DNA of 64,000 nucleotides from an uncultured Pseudoxanthomonas sp. (GTDB lineage: Bacteria; Pseudomonadota; Gammaproteobacteria; Xanthomonadales; Xanthomonadaceae). The notes under the pieces were generated by a model. It did not search any database and was not told where the DNA came from. It saw only the letters and a program-made list of their open reading frames with translations. The position numbers and the translations under genes are program-made. The stretch spans positions 1 to 64,000 of the forward strand of contig NZ_CAMPJD010000001.1 of assembly GCF_946886695.1 (NCBI RefSeq), written 5' to 3'. Positions 50,173-60,022 of this stretch are shown here, piece by piece (position 1 is the stretch's first letter; each line of letters opens with the position of its first letter).

Positions 50173-52824
50173 ATGAATCGACTGAAGCGCCTTTCTCTCG
50201 GCAGCATGCTCTCCCTCCAGGTCACCCTCGCCGTGGCCGTCGTCCTCACCCTCCTCGCGATCGTCGTGCAGCGGCAGTCCAGTCGCGCCATCGAGGCACG
50301 TGCCCTGGGCGATCTCGACGTCGCGGCGCAGGTGATGCTGGAATCCATCGCGCTCTACGACAACACACTGACCGACGCCACGCAGCGGATGGCCAGGAGC
50401 TTCCGCGCCGCACTGCCTTCCGGCGACGTGTCGATCGATGCCGGACGCACCACGCCGATCGGCGACTTCGAGGTTCCCGAACTGCGTTTCGGTGCGCAGG
50501 CTATCAACCTGGACTTCACCACCGTCGACCGCTTCACCGAAGCCACCGACGTGGTCGCCACCCTCTTCGTGCGCCAGGGCGACGATTTCATCCGTGCCAC
50601 CACGTCGCTGCGCAACACCGAGGACGAACGCGTCATCGGCACCGCGCTGGACCACAAGCACCCGGCATACGCCCTGATCCTCAAGGACAAGCCCTACACC
50701 GGTCGCGCGCGCCTCTTCGGTCGCGATTACATGACCCATTACGAGCCGCTGCAGGATGCGGAAGGCAACACCATCGGCATCCTGTTCGTCGGCCAGAACT
50801 ACGGCGACGGCCTCGCGGCGCTGAAGGACAAGCTGCGCAATACGGCACTCGGTGAAGCGGGCTATTTCTTCGTGGTGGATATCGCCGAAGGCGAGCACCA
50901 CGGCAAGCTGGCCGCGCATCCCGCCAGCCAGGATGCGCTGTATTCCTCGGTGGTGGACGCCGATTCCGTGCCGGAGATGAAGGCCCTGCTGGCGCAGGAC
51001 CATGGTCACACGGTGCTCGATATCGCACCCAAGGCCGGCGAAGACGCCGTGCCGGCGCTGGTCGCGGTGAAGCAGTTCGCCCCGTGGAAGTGGGCGCTGG
51101 TCGCCGTGGAGCCGCGTTCCACCGTAGTGGCCTCCAGCCACGCATTGACGGTCATCATCCTGCTGCTTTCGCTGCTGGCGCTGGCGGTCATCGCGACGCT
51201 GGCCTGGTTCGGCGTGCGTCGCGTGGTCTCGCACCCGCTGCGTGGTGCAGTCGCCATCGCCGAAGCGGTGGCCGCCGGCAAACTGGACAGCCGCATCGAC
51301 ACCTCGCGCCACGACGAGGTCGGCCAGTTGCTGTCGGCCATGCACCATGTGCAGACCCAGGTCGTGTCGGTGATCGAGGCACAGACCGAGATGACGCGAC
51401 GACACGACGATGGCCAGATCAGCCACCGCATCGACGACAGCGCGTTCCCGGGCGAGTACGGCCGCATGGTGCGCGACACCAATACGCTGGTGGCCTCGCA
51501 CATCGCGGTGAAGATGCGCCTTGTCGAGGTGATGCAGCGCTACGCCATCGGTGACCTGTCGCTGGACATGGACCGTCTGCCCGGCGAGAAGGCGGTGCTG
51601 ACGCAGACGATGGACGCCACCAAGACCAGCCTGTCGGCCATCAACGGCGAGATCAAGCGCCTGGCGCTGGCCGCGTCCTCCGGCGATTTCAGCCAGCGGG
51701 GCGATGTGGACAAGTACCAGTACGACTTCCGCGAGATGATCGCGGGACTCAACCAGCTGATGGAAACCACCGACGGCAACCTGGCCGAGGTGTCCGAGCT
51801 GCTGCAGGCCATCGCGCGCGGCGACCTGACCGCGCGCATGGAAGGCGACTTCCATGGCGTCTTCGCCACCATGCGCGATGATGCCAACGCCACCGTCGCC
51901 CAGCTGACCGAGATCGTCGGCGGTATCCAGATGGCGGCCACCAGCATAAACACCGCTGCCGGCGAGATCGCCTCCGGCAACAACGACCTGTCGCGCCGTA
52001 CCGAGCAGCAGGCCGCCAACCTGGAAGAAACCGCCGCTTCGATGGAGGAACTGACCTCCACCGTGCGCCAGAATGCCGAGTCCGCCCGTCAGGCCAACCA
52101 GTTGGCCATCGGTGCAGCATCGGTCGCCTCCCAGGGTGGCGAAGTGGTCGGTCGCGTGGTCACCACGATGACCGACATCGAACAGTCATCGAAGAAGATC
52201 GCGGAGATCATCTCGGTCATCGATGGCATCGCCTTCCAGACCAATATCCTGGCCTTGAACGCCGCGGTGGAAGCGGCACGGGCAGGCGAACAGGGCCGCG
52301 GTTTTGCCGTGGTGGCTTCCGAAGTCCGCACGCTCGCTCAGCGCAGCGCCAACGCGGCCAAGGAGATCAAGGGCCTGATCGAGACCTCGGTGGACAAGGT
52401 CGCCGAGGGTTCGGCGCTGGTGAACCAGGCCGGCACGACGATGGGTGAGATCGTGGCCTCGGTGCAGCGCGTGACCGACATCATGGCCGAGATCTCCGCG
52501 GCCTCGCAGGAACAGTCGGCCGGCATCGAGCAGGTCAACCAGACCATCACGCAGATGGACGAAACCACCCAGCAGAACGCTGCACTGGTGGAAGAAGCCA
52601 CCGCCGCCGCACGCTCCATGGAAGAACAGGCCGGCGCACTGACCCAGAGCGTGTCGGTGTTCAAGCTGCAGGCCAGTGCAAGTGCTCCGATCCGCAAGGC
52701 CATCGTGGCCGCTGGCACGCCGCGGCCGGTGGCGACACCGAAGGCCGCAGTCCGCAAGCAGCCCGCACGCAAACCGGAACCCGTGCTTGTCGACGGAGAT
52801 GGCGAGGGCTGGCAGGAGTTCTGA
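50173..52824 (+). CDS. Methyl-accepting chemotaxis protein with Cache3-Cache2-type sensor
   Basis: 883-aa chemoreceptor. TM1 is about 14-34, then a periplasmic Cache-type sensor of about 280 residues ([36 protein letters not shown] are Cache3/Cache2-like). TM2 is about 320-345, followed by HAMP and a long HAMP-like linker. The signalling domain is nearly identical to that of the preceding receptor. The last five residues GWQEF are a CheR/CheB-binding pentapeptide. The ligand is unknown. It is transcribed from its own FliA promoter and is followed by the accessory island. Confidence 0.94.
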   Translation: MNRLKRLSLGSMLSLQVTLAVAVVLTLLAIVVQRQSSRAIEARALGDLDVAAQVMLESIALYDNTLTDATQRMARSFRAALPSGDVSIDAGRTTPIGDFEVPELRFGAQAINLDFTTVDRFTEATDVVATLFVRQGDDFIRATTSLRNTEDERVIGTALDHKHPAYALILKDKPYTGRARLFGRDYMTHYEPLQDAEGNTIGILFVGQNYGDGLAALKDKLRNTALGEAGYFFVVDIAEGEHHGKLAAHPASQDALYSSVVDADSVPEMKALLAQDHGHTVLDIAPKAGEDAVPALVAVKQFAPWKWALVAVEPRSTVVASSHALTVIILLLSLLALAVIATLAWFGVRRVVSHPLRGAVAIAEAVAAGKLDSRIDTSRHDEVGQLLSAMHHVQTQVVSVIEAQTEMTRRHDDGQISHRIDDSAFPGEYGRMVRDTNTLVASHIAVKMRLVEVMQRYAIGDLSLDMDRLPGEKAVLTQTMDATKTSLSAINGEIKRLALAASSGDFSQRGDVDKYQYDFREMIAGLNQLMETTDGNLAEVSELLQAIARGDLTARMEGDFHGVFATMRDDANATVAQLTEIVGGIQMAATSINTAAGEIASGNNDLSRRTEQQAANLEETAASMEELTSTVRQNAESARQANQLAIGAASVASQGGEVVGRVVTTMTDIEQSSKKIAEIISVIDGIAFQTNILALNAAVEAARAGEQGRGFAVVASEVRTLAQRSANAAKEIKGLIETSVDKVAEGSALVNQAGTTMGEIVASVQRVTDIMAEISAASQEQSAGIEQVNQTITQMDETTQQNAALVEEATAAARSMEEQAGALTQSVSVFKLQASASAPIRKAIVAAGTPRPVATPKAAVRKQPARKPEPVLVDGDGEGWQEF

Positions 52825-52921
52825 GCGGCTCGTATGAAGCGGCCCGCAACAAGCACACAGCCAAAAAATCCCGGGCCCTGCACTTGTACGCAGAGCAACG
52901 AAATCCATGAAGATTCACTCT

Positions 52922-53010
52922 GTAGGATGGGTTGAGCCGTAGGCGATACCCATCGAGCACGTGGCGCCTTCATCACGATGATGGGTATCGCTTCGCTCAA
53001 CCCATCCTAC
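52922..53010. repeat. Palindromic repeat, family C, at the edge of the accessory island
   Basis: GTAGGATGGGTTGAGC (52922-52937) pairs perfectly with 52995-53010, and inside GCGATACCCATC (52943-52954) pairs with 52980-52991. This GTAGGATGGGTT...AACCCATCCTAC element is widespread in proteobacterial intergenic regions. Its right half is read as the N-terminus of the BRCT-domain frame. Confidence 0.9.
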
Positions 53011-53373
53011 GCGCTGATCCGCTCTGTGGGCGGCGAGGCTTTCGACGAGGTAGCCCAGACCACGTCGCTGTCCCCCAGCCTGCCGATCAATGATCCGGAG
53101 CCGGTACTCGTCTATCCCGGCTCCATCTTCGTCGTGGCTGGAACTTTCTCCTTTGGCGCGCGAAAGCTTGTGACCAAGGAGAAAAGTCGCGGTGGCGAAC
53201 TGGGCGCCGCTCCCAGTCGCAAGACCAGGTTCGTAGTGGTTGGCGAGCTCCGCTCGCGCGACTGGCTCAATACCAATGCCGGCACGAAGATCCAGAAAGC
53301 AGTAGAACTACGTGGCGACGGTCATCCGCTCACGATCGTCTCAGAGGCGCATTGGGTTCGCAGCCTCGTCTAG
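52978..53373 (+). pseudogene. BRCT-domain protein fragment, 5' part replaced by a palindromic repeat
   Basis: The 131-codon frame starts inside the repeat (its first 12 codons, MMGIASLNPSYA, are repeat sequence). It then reads as a BRCT domain: FVVAGTFSFGARKLVTKEKS, the RGG turn, SRKTRFVVVGELRSRDWLN, GTKIQKAVELR and IVSEAHW. These match the GT, GG, VVG(D/E), K-KA and (I/V)SE landmarks of BRCT modules. BRCT modules usually sit at the C-terminus of larger DNA-metabolism proteins, so this is probably the surviving end of one. No ribosome site precedes the ATG. It could still be expressed as a small protein. Confidence 0.6.
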
Positions 53374-53448
53374 CAGTTGGCGATGTCGCAAAGTTGTGCT
53401 GTCCGCCTCCTACTCTCCCGCTCCCTGCTACGAAACACCAAGTAGTCA

Positions 53449-53955
53449 TTAAGTTCCTCGACCAGCGATAGGCGTTGCGAGCTCACGCGCCCTAAGCATA
53501 TCGACTGTGTCTAGCGCCCTCGTTAGCTGGCTGTCAGTGAACCCAGCGTCCCCACTACTCGCCAGCCAGAGTAACCAATCAGATACTACAACCAACTCAT
53601 CAACGCTAAATAGCGACCACCTGGCGACAAACCAATCATCCCATGTGCCCGCCTGATTCGACCTATCCAGCATCGCTACCACGCCATCAACTGCACGACT
53701 ATCCGGCGCATTATCCCGCACAGCCGACGCCATAATTCCAGGAAGATAGTAGGCGAATGCTTCCGGTGAAAATCCATAAATTGCTGCCGGATGCTTGTTG
53801 AGCATCTTGTCACTGACATCTTTCCATTCGATGTCGTCGAAAGCTCCTGCGTCCTCGTACTCATCAGTTCTTGGCGCGTTGGAAACCACGCAGGACCCAG
53901 GCCTGACTCGCCACCCAAACGCAACTTCTATGCGACGCATGAGAGAACTATTCAT
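53449..53955 (-). CDS. DUF6714-like small protein, candidate immunity protein of the RHS toxin
   Basis: 168 aa, acidic, no signal peptide, rich in Trp and Asp. The segment HPAAIYGFSPEAFAYYLPGI resembles the conserved core of the DUF6714 family as I remember it. The start codon lies 3 nt after the RHS stop codon on the same strand, the classic arrangement of an immunity gene behind a polymorphic toxin. The region is visibly more AT-rich than the flagellar genes, a sign of acquisition. The immunity role is inferred only from position. Confidence 0.72.
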   Translation of the reverse strand: MNSSLMRRIEVAFGWRVRPGSCVVSNAPRTDEYEDAGAFDDIEWKDVSDKMLNKHPAAIYGFSPEAFAYYLPGIMASAVRDNAPDSRAVDGVVAMLDRSNQAGTWDDWFVARWSLFSVDELVVVSDWLLWLASSGDAGFTDSQLTRALDTVDMLRARELATPIAGRGT

Positions 53956-53958
53956 GAA

Positions 53959-56900
53959 TCAAATGTCCGCATTCCACCAAGCCAGCTTGAGTGCCTGACA
54001 CTTGGAGACATTTATCCAGGCTTGGCTTTGAGCCTGTTGATGCACGCCGTCGCCACCAGCCCAGCAACGCACATCCCTTTTGGAACGAGCAACTGCTTCT
54101 GCCAACCAAGCCTTCGCCCTCATGCCCAACTCCCATCGCGTCATCCCTGCCTTGCATTTGCCAAGGGTACCTACAACCGCCTTCGCGCGTTGCACGTCCG
54201 CGTTCAGTCTGTCGCATTCATCATCTGGGCCGCGGCAGGCCTCCCGCGCCGCAAGCGAAGCGAGCGAAGCGAGCGTTTGTAACGCATTGACGTTCGTATC
54301 GTTCGCCACAGGACTCATCATTTGCATCGCTGTAAGCGTTGCAGATAAGACGTTAGATATATCTTTTCCATACACGTAAGGCCCTACAGAATGCGGCGAG
54401 TAACCTGAGTTGACTGGGTTTTCGGGATCATACGGAGCAGTCACATAGCCTGGGCCGCCGGGCATCTGCCAGATCCCTTGCACGCCTTTGCTTTGAAGTC
54501 CTTCGGGATCACTCTTTAGCAGGGGCTTGCCCTCAACGTATCCATACGTACTTACGCCCGCAGTTAGTCCTAGTGGATCTGACGACAAGTATCGTCCGGA
54601 CGAAGGCTCGTAATCACGATGTAAGTTCTGATTCGTGAGTGTTGCCTCATCCACGATCTGACCTGGCAAACGCGTCGCGAGCGCCAAGCTCACCTGACCT
54701 TGGTCAGAATCTTGATCCGGCGGAGTATCCCCAAACACCTCTCCCGTCAGGCTCCACTTCCAAATGACCTTGTCCTGGGCTGCATCTACGGCAACTCTAG
54801 TTGTCCCTATGTGATCTGGCTGGAGATGCAAGGATTGATTTCCCAGCATCAACGAAATCGGCAGATCATCCATCCAAACAAATTGCTGTGATGGCATGTC
54901 AGGTGCCCCGTAGATGCCGAGTCTGTGACCAAGCTCGTCATAGAGCACGATGACAGTCTCTACCCCGTGGTACTTTCTGACTTGCTCTCCGCGCCCGTTG
55001 TAGCTGTACTCCATCGCAACGATACCGGCGTTTCGCACACTATTCATTCTTCCCGCATCGTTGTAAGTGAACTCACGTGCCCCCCCAATCGACACGGTGT
55101 TGCCGGTCGCATCGTATGACCTGCTTTCGCCTGCGATCGAACTGAGGCGATGGCTGTTGGCCGGATACGCATAGGCCTTCGTACCGAACGAGTCCGTGTA
55201 GCTCATCCGGTTACCCGTCTTGTCGTATTCGTACTTGTCCAGGACCGCCTGGGCCGGGCCATCGAGCGCCTCCGTCAGGCGACCCAACGCGTCGTAGCGG
55301 TACTCCATCGGTGGTGAGCTGCCGCTATCGATATCGACCAGGTTGCCGACCGCGTCATAGCCATAGGTCAGATCCAGACCGCCCGTTCCTCCCTGGATCG
55401 ACGTTGGACGGTAGTCCAGGTCCACGTCGCGCTGCATGGTGCGGCCATTGCCATACACCCAGCCTGCGATGGGACCGAAGGGGTGGTACGTAGCCTGGTG
55501 CAGCAGGATTTCCCGCGCCAGTCCCGGCCGGGTGACGCCTACACTGGTGATCTGGCCTTGCGCGTTGCGGACATAGTCCGCCACCGTGCCGTCCGGATAG
55601 GTCATCGCCTGCAGTTGCCCACTCTTGGTGTAGGCGTACTGCAGCGTCAGCGCCACGCCATCCGTGGTCTGCACCTTGCGGACCAGTTGGCCGAAGCGGT
55701 CGTGGCAGTAATGGGTCGAGCCGCTGCCATCGACCATCAGCGTCAACCGCCCCACCGAGAACGTTTCGCCTGCCTGGCAAACCGGCTGGGTGACATCGTA
55801 GGTGTAGGAGACATTGAGGCTGGCGGTGGGGTAGCCGACCTGCGTCAGCCGGTTCAGCGCGTCGTACTGGTAGGTCGTCGCGATGCCGCGGGCATCGGTC
55901 TGGCTGGCGCGGTTGCCGGCACTGTCGTAGGTGTAGGTGGCGATACCCGTGTCCGGACTGCTCAACTGCACCAGGTCGCCAAAGCCGTTGTAGCTATACG
56001 TGGTGTCCAACCCCTTCGGGTCGGTGACCTTGGTCAGGTTGTCGTTGGCGTCGTACTCGAACTTCGTTTCCGCCTCGATCCCGCCCACATCCTGCAACGT
56101 GCGCTTGAGCCGGCTCAGGGGATCGTAGTCGTTGCTGGTGACATGTCCCAGCGCATCGGTCACGGTCTTGGCGTTTCCGCTTGCATCGTAGGTGAAGTCG
56201 GTCGGGCTCGATTGTGCGTCGGCCTGTGTGGCCAGCTGCCCCAGTGTGTTGTAGATCCGCGACAGTGTTCGCTTGAGCACACCGCCTGCGCCCTTGGTGC
56301 TCTCACCGATGCGATTGCCCGCGCCATCCAGCGTGTACTCGATGCGATTGCCGGCACTGTCGGCGACCGCGGTCAGGCGCTTGGCATCGTCGTACTCGTA
56401 CGTGGTGTAGACACCGTCCGGATCAGTGATCTTCTTCACCAGCCCGGTGGGCCAGTACTCGTACGAGGTGATGCGATCATCTGCACTCGTCGCGCCCTTG
56501 ACCGTCATCGTCGCCACCCAGCCGCGCGGGTAGTACAGCGTCTCGGTCACCACGCCGTTCGTGTCCTTGACCGCCAGCGGACGCCCAGCTGCGTCGTAGG
56601 CCAGCACTTCTGTAACCCGGCCCAGCGCATCGGTGACCTTCCAGAGATCCCCCGGGCGATAGCCGCAACCGGACAGCGTGCCGCCGCAGGCCCCGCCTAC
56701 GGTGCCGTAGTACGCGTATGCGTTCGTGTCGGACACGTCCGTGCGTGGACCATCGATCGATTTCAGCAGGCCGACACGCGGACAGGTGCCGACGTCCACG
56801 TCGGCCTGCTCGCAGTAGGCACGCGTGGCAGTACGCGTAACCAGTATCGACGGGTCCAGGGATGTCGTCGTCAACAACTGTCCGGTGGCGCTGTAGTCCA

Positions 56901-58770
56901 TATTGGTCTGAGACACGACCTGACCAGCAGCGTTCAGGGTTCGCAGTTGCGTGGGCGCGTTCAATGTAGCGTGCCAAACCGTTTCGCGGGTCTGCTTGTC
57001 GGGAGTCCCGAAAGCAGACGTCGCAGACGTCAGTTTCCCAAGGGTATACGTGTAACGATCCTGGGAGCCATTGACGTTGGTTCGCGTGAGCGTCCGCCCG
57101 TAGCTATCAAAGGTGGCGGACCGTGTGCCATTGGGGTCAATCACTGACAGGGGGCTACGGTTTCGATCCGCGCTATAGGTGAATGCGCGCGTAGCGCCGC
57201 TGCTTGTCTCCACCTCCGCCTGATTCGCTGACGTGTAACGCATCCTGGTGGTGTTCACTGGCTGCCCTGCCGAGTTGAACTGCGCACTCAGAACAACCCG
57301 GCCATGTACGTCGTAGCCGAAACTCGAATGACGGTTTCCGTCCTCGTAGGTGATGCCAGTCAGCAACCCAGGGTCACCATTGGTGGCCAGGCCGGCCTCG
57401 CCGTAGTGGTACTGCTTTGCACCACCGTGACTATCGGAAACCGATACAAGGTTGCCGTGCCCATCGTAGGCGTAGGTTTGCGATGTTCCATCCGGCAGAA
57501 GCAAGCCAGTTAGAGTTCCGAAATGGTCATGCGTGAACTGCAGGGCGCGACCGCTATGGTCAACCACCCTTTCCAGAAGTCTCTTGCTGTTGTACTCCAG
57601 CGTCACGTCCCGTTCCGGCGCACGCGCGTTGCGGATGCTGACCAACCCCAGCGTTGAAGAGAAAGTACTGACATCTCCGTTGGATTCGGTGATCTGCCAG
57701 TTTCCGTCCGCGGCCCGGACCATTGACGCATCACCGAGGCCCGCAATCACAAAACGACCGCCGCCAACCGACTGGTACTTCATCCTCTTTCCGCCAACGA
57801 CGAGTTGGCTCGAATTGGTTCCCGGCGGGCTGAAAACGGGCCCATAGGTATGGGACCAGCCGCGACCCAGATTAAATCCGCCGGAGAGTTCCTCGCGCAG
57901 CGAGTTGTAGTGGCGGGCAAAGGGACGTCCGGCGAAGGTGAAGTCCGCTTCGACGCTCGACTTGTTGGTCGTGGAGGGCTCGCACGACTGGTTGTCCGCT
58001 GGACACTGGCCCGCGTTCTGCCGGGGCGCAGTTATCATGATGGTACCGCCGGCCGTCGATTGACACAGGTAGGGCGATATGTTCGCCAACACGCCTCTAG
58101 TAGGCCCCATTCCTGCCGGGCAAAGGTACCGTTGCCGACGGATAAGAGGGAACTCGCGCGTTCCTCGGTACCTATGGTCGTCGTAATACGTATCGAAGAG
58201 GATCTTGCGAGATCGGGACTTGGTCGAATCGTCGAGAACCCCGACTCCGGGGGTACTGGTACTATCGGTCCGATTCAGTGGAACGTATGATCCATCCACG
58301 CGGGGATTGAGGTTGTAGCACCTGTTCCAGCCACAGGAGTAAACCACCCCCGCGTTGATTCTTTGAGAAAAGAAGTTGGAAATAAGCTCTTCCTCGTTCC
58401 CGCATCCGCCAAAGCTATTAGCGGATCCTGGGCAGTATTGCGTTGCCTCGACGTCCTCAAGGAACATGTAGTAAGGCGCGTAGTACTCCAGTGGCGCTTG
58501 CGGTTTGACGGCATAGTAAGACCGGATTTCGCCGTTCGACAGTTTCTGCAGGCGACTGTTGTACAGATATTGGCCAACATCTGGCACTGCTGCACGCAGT
58601 GCAGCTTCTGCCTCGCCCAAGGATGTAAAGCATCCTCCAGTACTCGGACAATAGGTCGCACCCGGCGCGAATCCCCCCGTCGGATCGTCCACCGTGACCA
58701 CCTGCGCGCGCATATCGCCCGCCCACACCAGCATCGCGATTGCCGCGATGATCGAAAACCCTCTGAACAT
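53959..58770 (-). CDS. Large RHS/YD-repeat protein with C-terminal toxin-like tip
   Basis: 1603 aa. It has a signal peptide (about 1-22, MFRGFSIIAAIAMLVWAGDM then RAQ) and a Cys-containing N-terminal domain. A DUF6531-like entry follows (FAGRPFARHYNSLREELSGG), then about 25 YD-type repeats (for example YEYDDAKRLTAVADSAGN, YQYDALNRLTQVGYP) that would form a beta-cage. The RHS core end is DYEPSSGRYLSSDPLGLTAG. Beyond SDPEGL (about 54496) is a tip of about 175 residues with Cys/His/Trp landmarks (CRGPDDECDRLNADV, RCWAGGDGVHQQAQ) that I cannot assign to an enzyme. The start at 58770 gives the signal peptide. A start at 58887 would bury it. Confidence 0.88.
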   Translation of the reverse strand: MFRGFSIIAAIAMLVWAGDMRAQVVTVDDPTGGFAPGATYCPSTGGCFTSLGEAEAALRAAVPDVGQYLYNSRLQKLSNGEIRSYYAVKPQAPLEYYAPYYMFLEDVEATQYCPGSANSFGGCGNEEELISNFFSQRINAGVVYSCGWNRCYNLNPRVDGSYVPLNRTDSTSTPGVGVLDDSTKSRSRKILFDTYYDDHRYRGTREFPLIRRQRYLCPAGMGPTRGVLANISPYLCQSTAGGTIMITAPRQNAGQCPADNQSCEPSTTNKSSVEADFTFAGRPFARHYNSLREELSGGFNLGRGWSHTYGPVFSPPGTNSSQLVVGGKRMKYQSVGGGRFVIAGLGDASMVRAADGNWQITESNGDVSTFSSTLGLVSIRNARAPERDVTLEYNSKRLLERVVDHSGRALQFTHDHFGTLTGLLLPDGTSQTYAYDGHGNLVSVSDSHGGAKQYHYGEAGLATNGDPGLLTGITYEDGNRHSSFGYDVHGRVVLSAQFNSAGQPVNTTRMRYTSANQAEVETSSGATRAFTYSADRNRSPLSVIDPNGTRSATFDSYGRTLTRTNVNGSQDRYTYTLGKLTSATSAFGTPDKQTRETVWHATLNAPTQLRTLNAAGQVVSQTNMDYSATGQLLTTTSLDPSILVTRTATRAYCEQADVDVGTCPRVGLLKSIDGPRTDVSDTNAYAYYGTVGGACGGTLSGCGYRPGDLWKVTDALGRVTEVLAYDAAGRPLAVKDTNGVVTETLYYPRGWVATMTVKGATSADDRITSYEYWPTGLVKKITDPDGVYTTYEYDDAKRLTAVADSAGNRIEYTLDGAGNRIGESTKGAGGVLKRTLSRIYNTLGQLATQADAQSSPTDFTYDASGNAKTVTDALGHVTSNDYDPLSRLKRTLQDVGGIEAETKFEYDANDNLTKVTDPKGLDTTYSYNGFGDLVQLSSPDTGIATYTYDSAGNRASQTDARGIATTYQYDALNRLTQVGYPTASLNVSYTYDVTQPVCQAGETFSVGRLTLMVDGSGSTHYCHDRFGQLVRKVQTTDGVALTLQYAYTKSGQLQAMTYPDGTVADYVRNAQGQITSVGVTRPGLAREILLHQATYHPFGPIAGWVYGNGRTMQRDVDLDYRPTSIQGGTGGLDLTYGYDAVGNLVDIDSGSSPPMEYRYDALGRLTEALDGPAQAVLDKYEYDKTGNRMSYTDSFGTKAYAYPANSHRLSSIAGESRSYDATGNTVSIGGAREFTYNDAGRMNSVRNAGIVAMEYSYNGRGEQVRKYHGVETVIVLYDELGHRLGIYGAPDMPSQQFVWMDDLPISLMLGNQSLHLQPDHIGTTRVAVDAAQDKVIWKWSLTGEVFGDTPPDQDSDQGQVSLALATRLPGQIVDEATLTNQNLHRDYEPSSGRYLSSDPLGLTAGVSTYGYVEGKPLLKSDPEGLQSKGVQGIWQMPGGPGYVTAPYDPENPVNSGYSPHSVGPYVYGKDISNVLSATLTAMQMMSPVANDTNVNALQTLASLASLAAREACRGPDDECDRLNADVQRAKAVVGTLGKCKAGMTRWELGMRAKAWLAEAVARSKRDVRCWAGGDGVHQQAQSQAWINVSKCQALKLAWWNADI

Positions 58771-58999
58771 CCCTATCCCCTCGTCAGCTGCCTTGCAGAA
58801 CGTGTGGCAGATGGCCATCACATGATCAAGGAAGAACGCTACACGGTCACCGCGTAGCGGGGAAGACGACACGCCGGGTAAGTGCATTTACATTTTGCCC
58901 GCTCTCTCACCACCTGCATCTCGCTTGATCGACGGCCCCGCCCCCCCATCAGGATCCCGGCCCGTCGGCCTCCATGCCGCACGCATCCAGCACACCCCC

Positions 59000-59026
59000 T
59001 AAAGATGCTGCACCCCACGCCGATAC
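59000..59026 (+). promoter_or_regulatory. Sigma-28 (FliA) promoter for the ycgR-type gene
   Basis: A perfect TAAA (59000-59003), 15 nt, GCCGATAC (59019-59026). It lies inside the 5' part of the longest possible reading frame, showing that the coding start must be downstream. Confidence 0.85.
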
Positions 59027-59066
59027 AGCCTGTGACGCCTTCCCTGCCCAGATGCTTCACGCCCGC

Positions 59067-59846
59067 ATGACCGAGCCCAGCGACGCCCCTCTGGCCGATC
59101 CCGTCAGGTACGACGAAGAAGAAAAGTACCTGGTGCATGGCGAATACGAGATCCGGCAGATCCTGCAATCGCTGATCGCCAGGCGCGCGCTCGTCAGTGG
59201 TTGCGCGATGCCGCGCAACCACACCTTCCCCACCTCCATCATCGAAGTACTGGAGGACGAAGACGGCGTGCTGATCGATGGCAGCGCCTCGGAGACCATC
59301 AACCGCAGCATCGAGGAAGCGAGCCACGTCACCTGCGTGTCGCGACTCGACCGCATCCACGTGCAGTTCAAGCTCTACGACCTGCAACGCGTGCAGAAGG
59401 ACGGCCAGGTGGCATTCCGTGCCTCGTTGCCTGAAAGCATCCTGCGCCTGCAGCGTCGCGAGTTCTACCGCCTGCAGGTGCCGGTGACGCAGCCCATCGA
59501 GTGCGCCGTCGCCGAGCGGCACCCCGACGGCGAGACCACCTACCGCAACTACCGCGTGATGGACATCAGCGGCGGCGGCATCGCCCTGGCCGTGCAGGCC
59601 GAAGAACCCACGCTTCGGCCCTACAAGGAATTCCCCGGCAGCCTGCTCCACCTGCCCGACAGCGGCCCGCTGTGCTTACGCCTGATGGTCAAGAGCCTGC
59701 ACCGCCAGCTCAACCAGAACGGCACCGAAAGCTGGCGCGCCGGCTGCCAGTTCACCGACCTGCCGCGTGGCGGCGATGCGCTGATCCAGCGCTACATCTT
59801 CCGGCTGGAACGCCAGCGCAGCGCCCGCGAACGCGGCGCGGCGTGA
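59067..59846 (+). CDS. ycgR: YcgR-type flagellar brake protein (YcgR and PilZ domains)
   Basis: 259-aa c-di-GMP effector. The N-terminal YcgR domain (about 20-125) is followed by a PilZ domain with both ligand motifs intact: R131-x3-R135 in RREFYR and D166-x-S168-x2-G171 in MDISGGGI. YcgR binds c-di-GMP and then the flagellar motor, lowering speed. The start is the ATG at 59067 (MTEPSDAPLADPVR) or possibly 59052. The ATG at 58974 is upstream of the FliA promoter and is rejected. It pairs functionally with the diguanylate cyclase at 22472-23455 by inference. Confidence 0.92.
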   Translation: MTEPSDAPLADPVRYDEEEKYLVHGEYEIRQILQSLIARRALVSGCAMPRNHTFPTSIIEVLEDEDGVLIDGSASETINRSIEEASHVTCVSRLDRIHVQFKLYDLQRVQKDGQVAFRASLPESILRLQRREFYRLQVPVTQPIECAVAERHPDGETTYRNYRVMDISGGGIALAVQAEEPTLRPYKEFPGSLLHLPDSGPLCLRLMVKSLHRQLNQNGTESWRAGCQFTDLPRGGDALIQRYIFRLERQRSARERGAA

Positions 59847-59895
59847 CCTGCATCGAATTTCCGGCCGCCGCCCGTCGCCTGTGACCGGCATCCGC

Positions 59896-59922
59896 TCAAC
59901 CTTGCGCCGTCGCCGCCGATAC
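59896..59922 (+). promoter_or_regulatory. Sigma-28 (FliA) promoter for the PAS-containing chemoreceptor
   Basis: TCAA (59896-59899), 15 nt, GCCGATAC (59915-59922), 101 nt before the receptor ATG. Confidence 0.82.
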
Positions 59923-60022
59923 CTCGCGTAACACCCCTGCGGCGCGGGCGTGGCAACGCACCACCGCCACCGCAATCCCGCAGGCATCGCAAGCCGTACC
60001 ATCCAGTCCGCACGAGGCCAGC

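Noticed and set aside
55483..57147. 554-codon plus-strand frame opposite the RHS gene
   Set aside because: RHS YD repeats generate long antisense open frames. No ribosome site or recognisable domain.
58974..59066. Longer N-terminus for the YcgR-type protein
   Set aside because: The ATG at 58974 lies upstream of the sigma-28 promoter boxes at 59000-59026, so a transcript from that promoter would not contain it.
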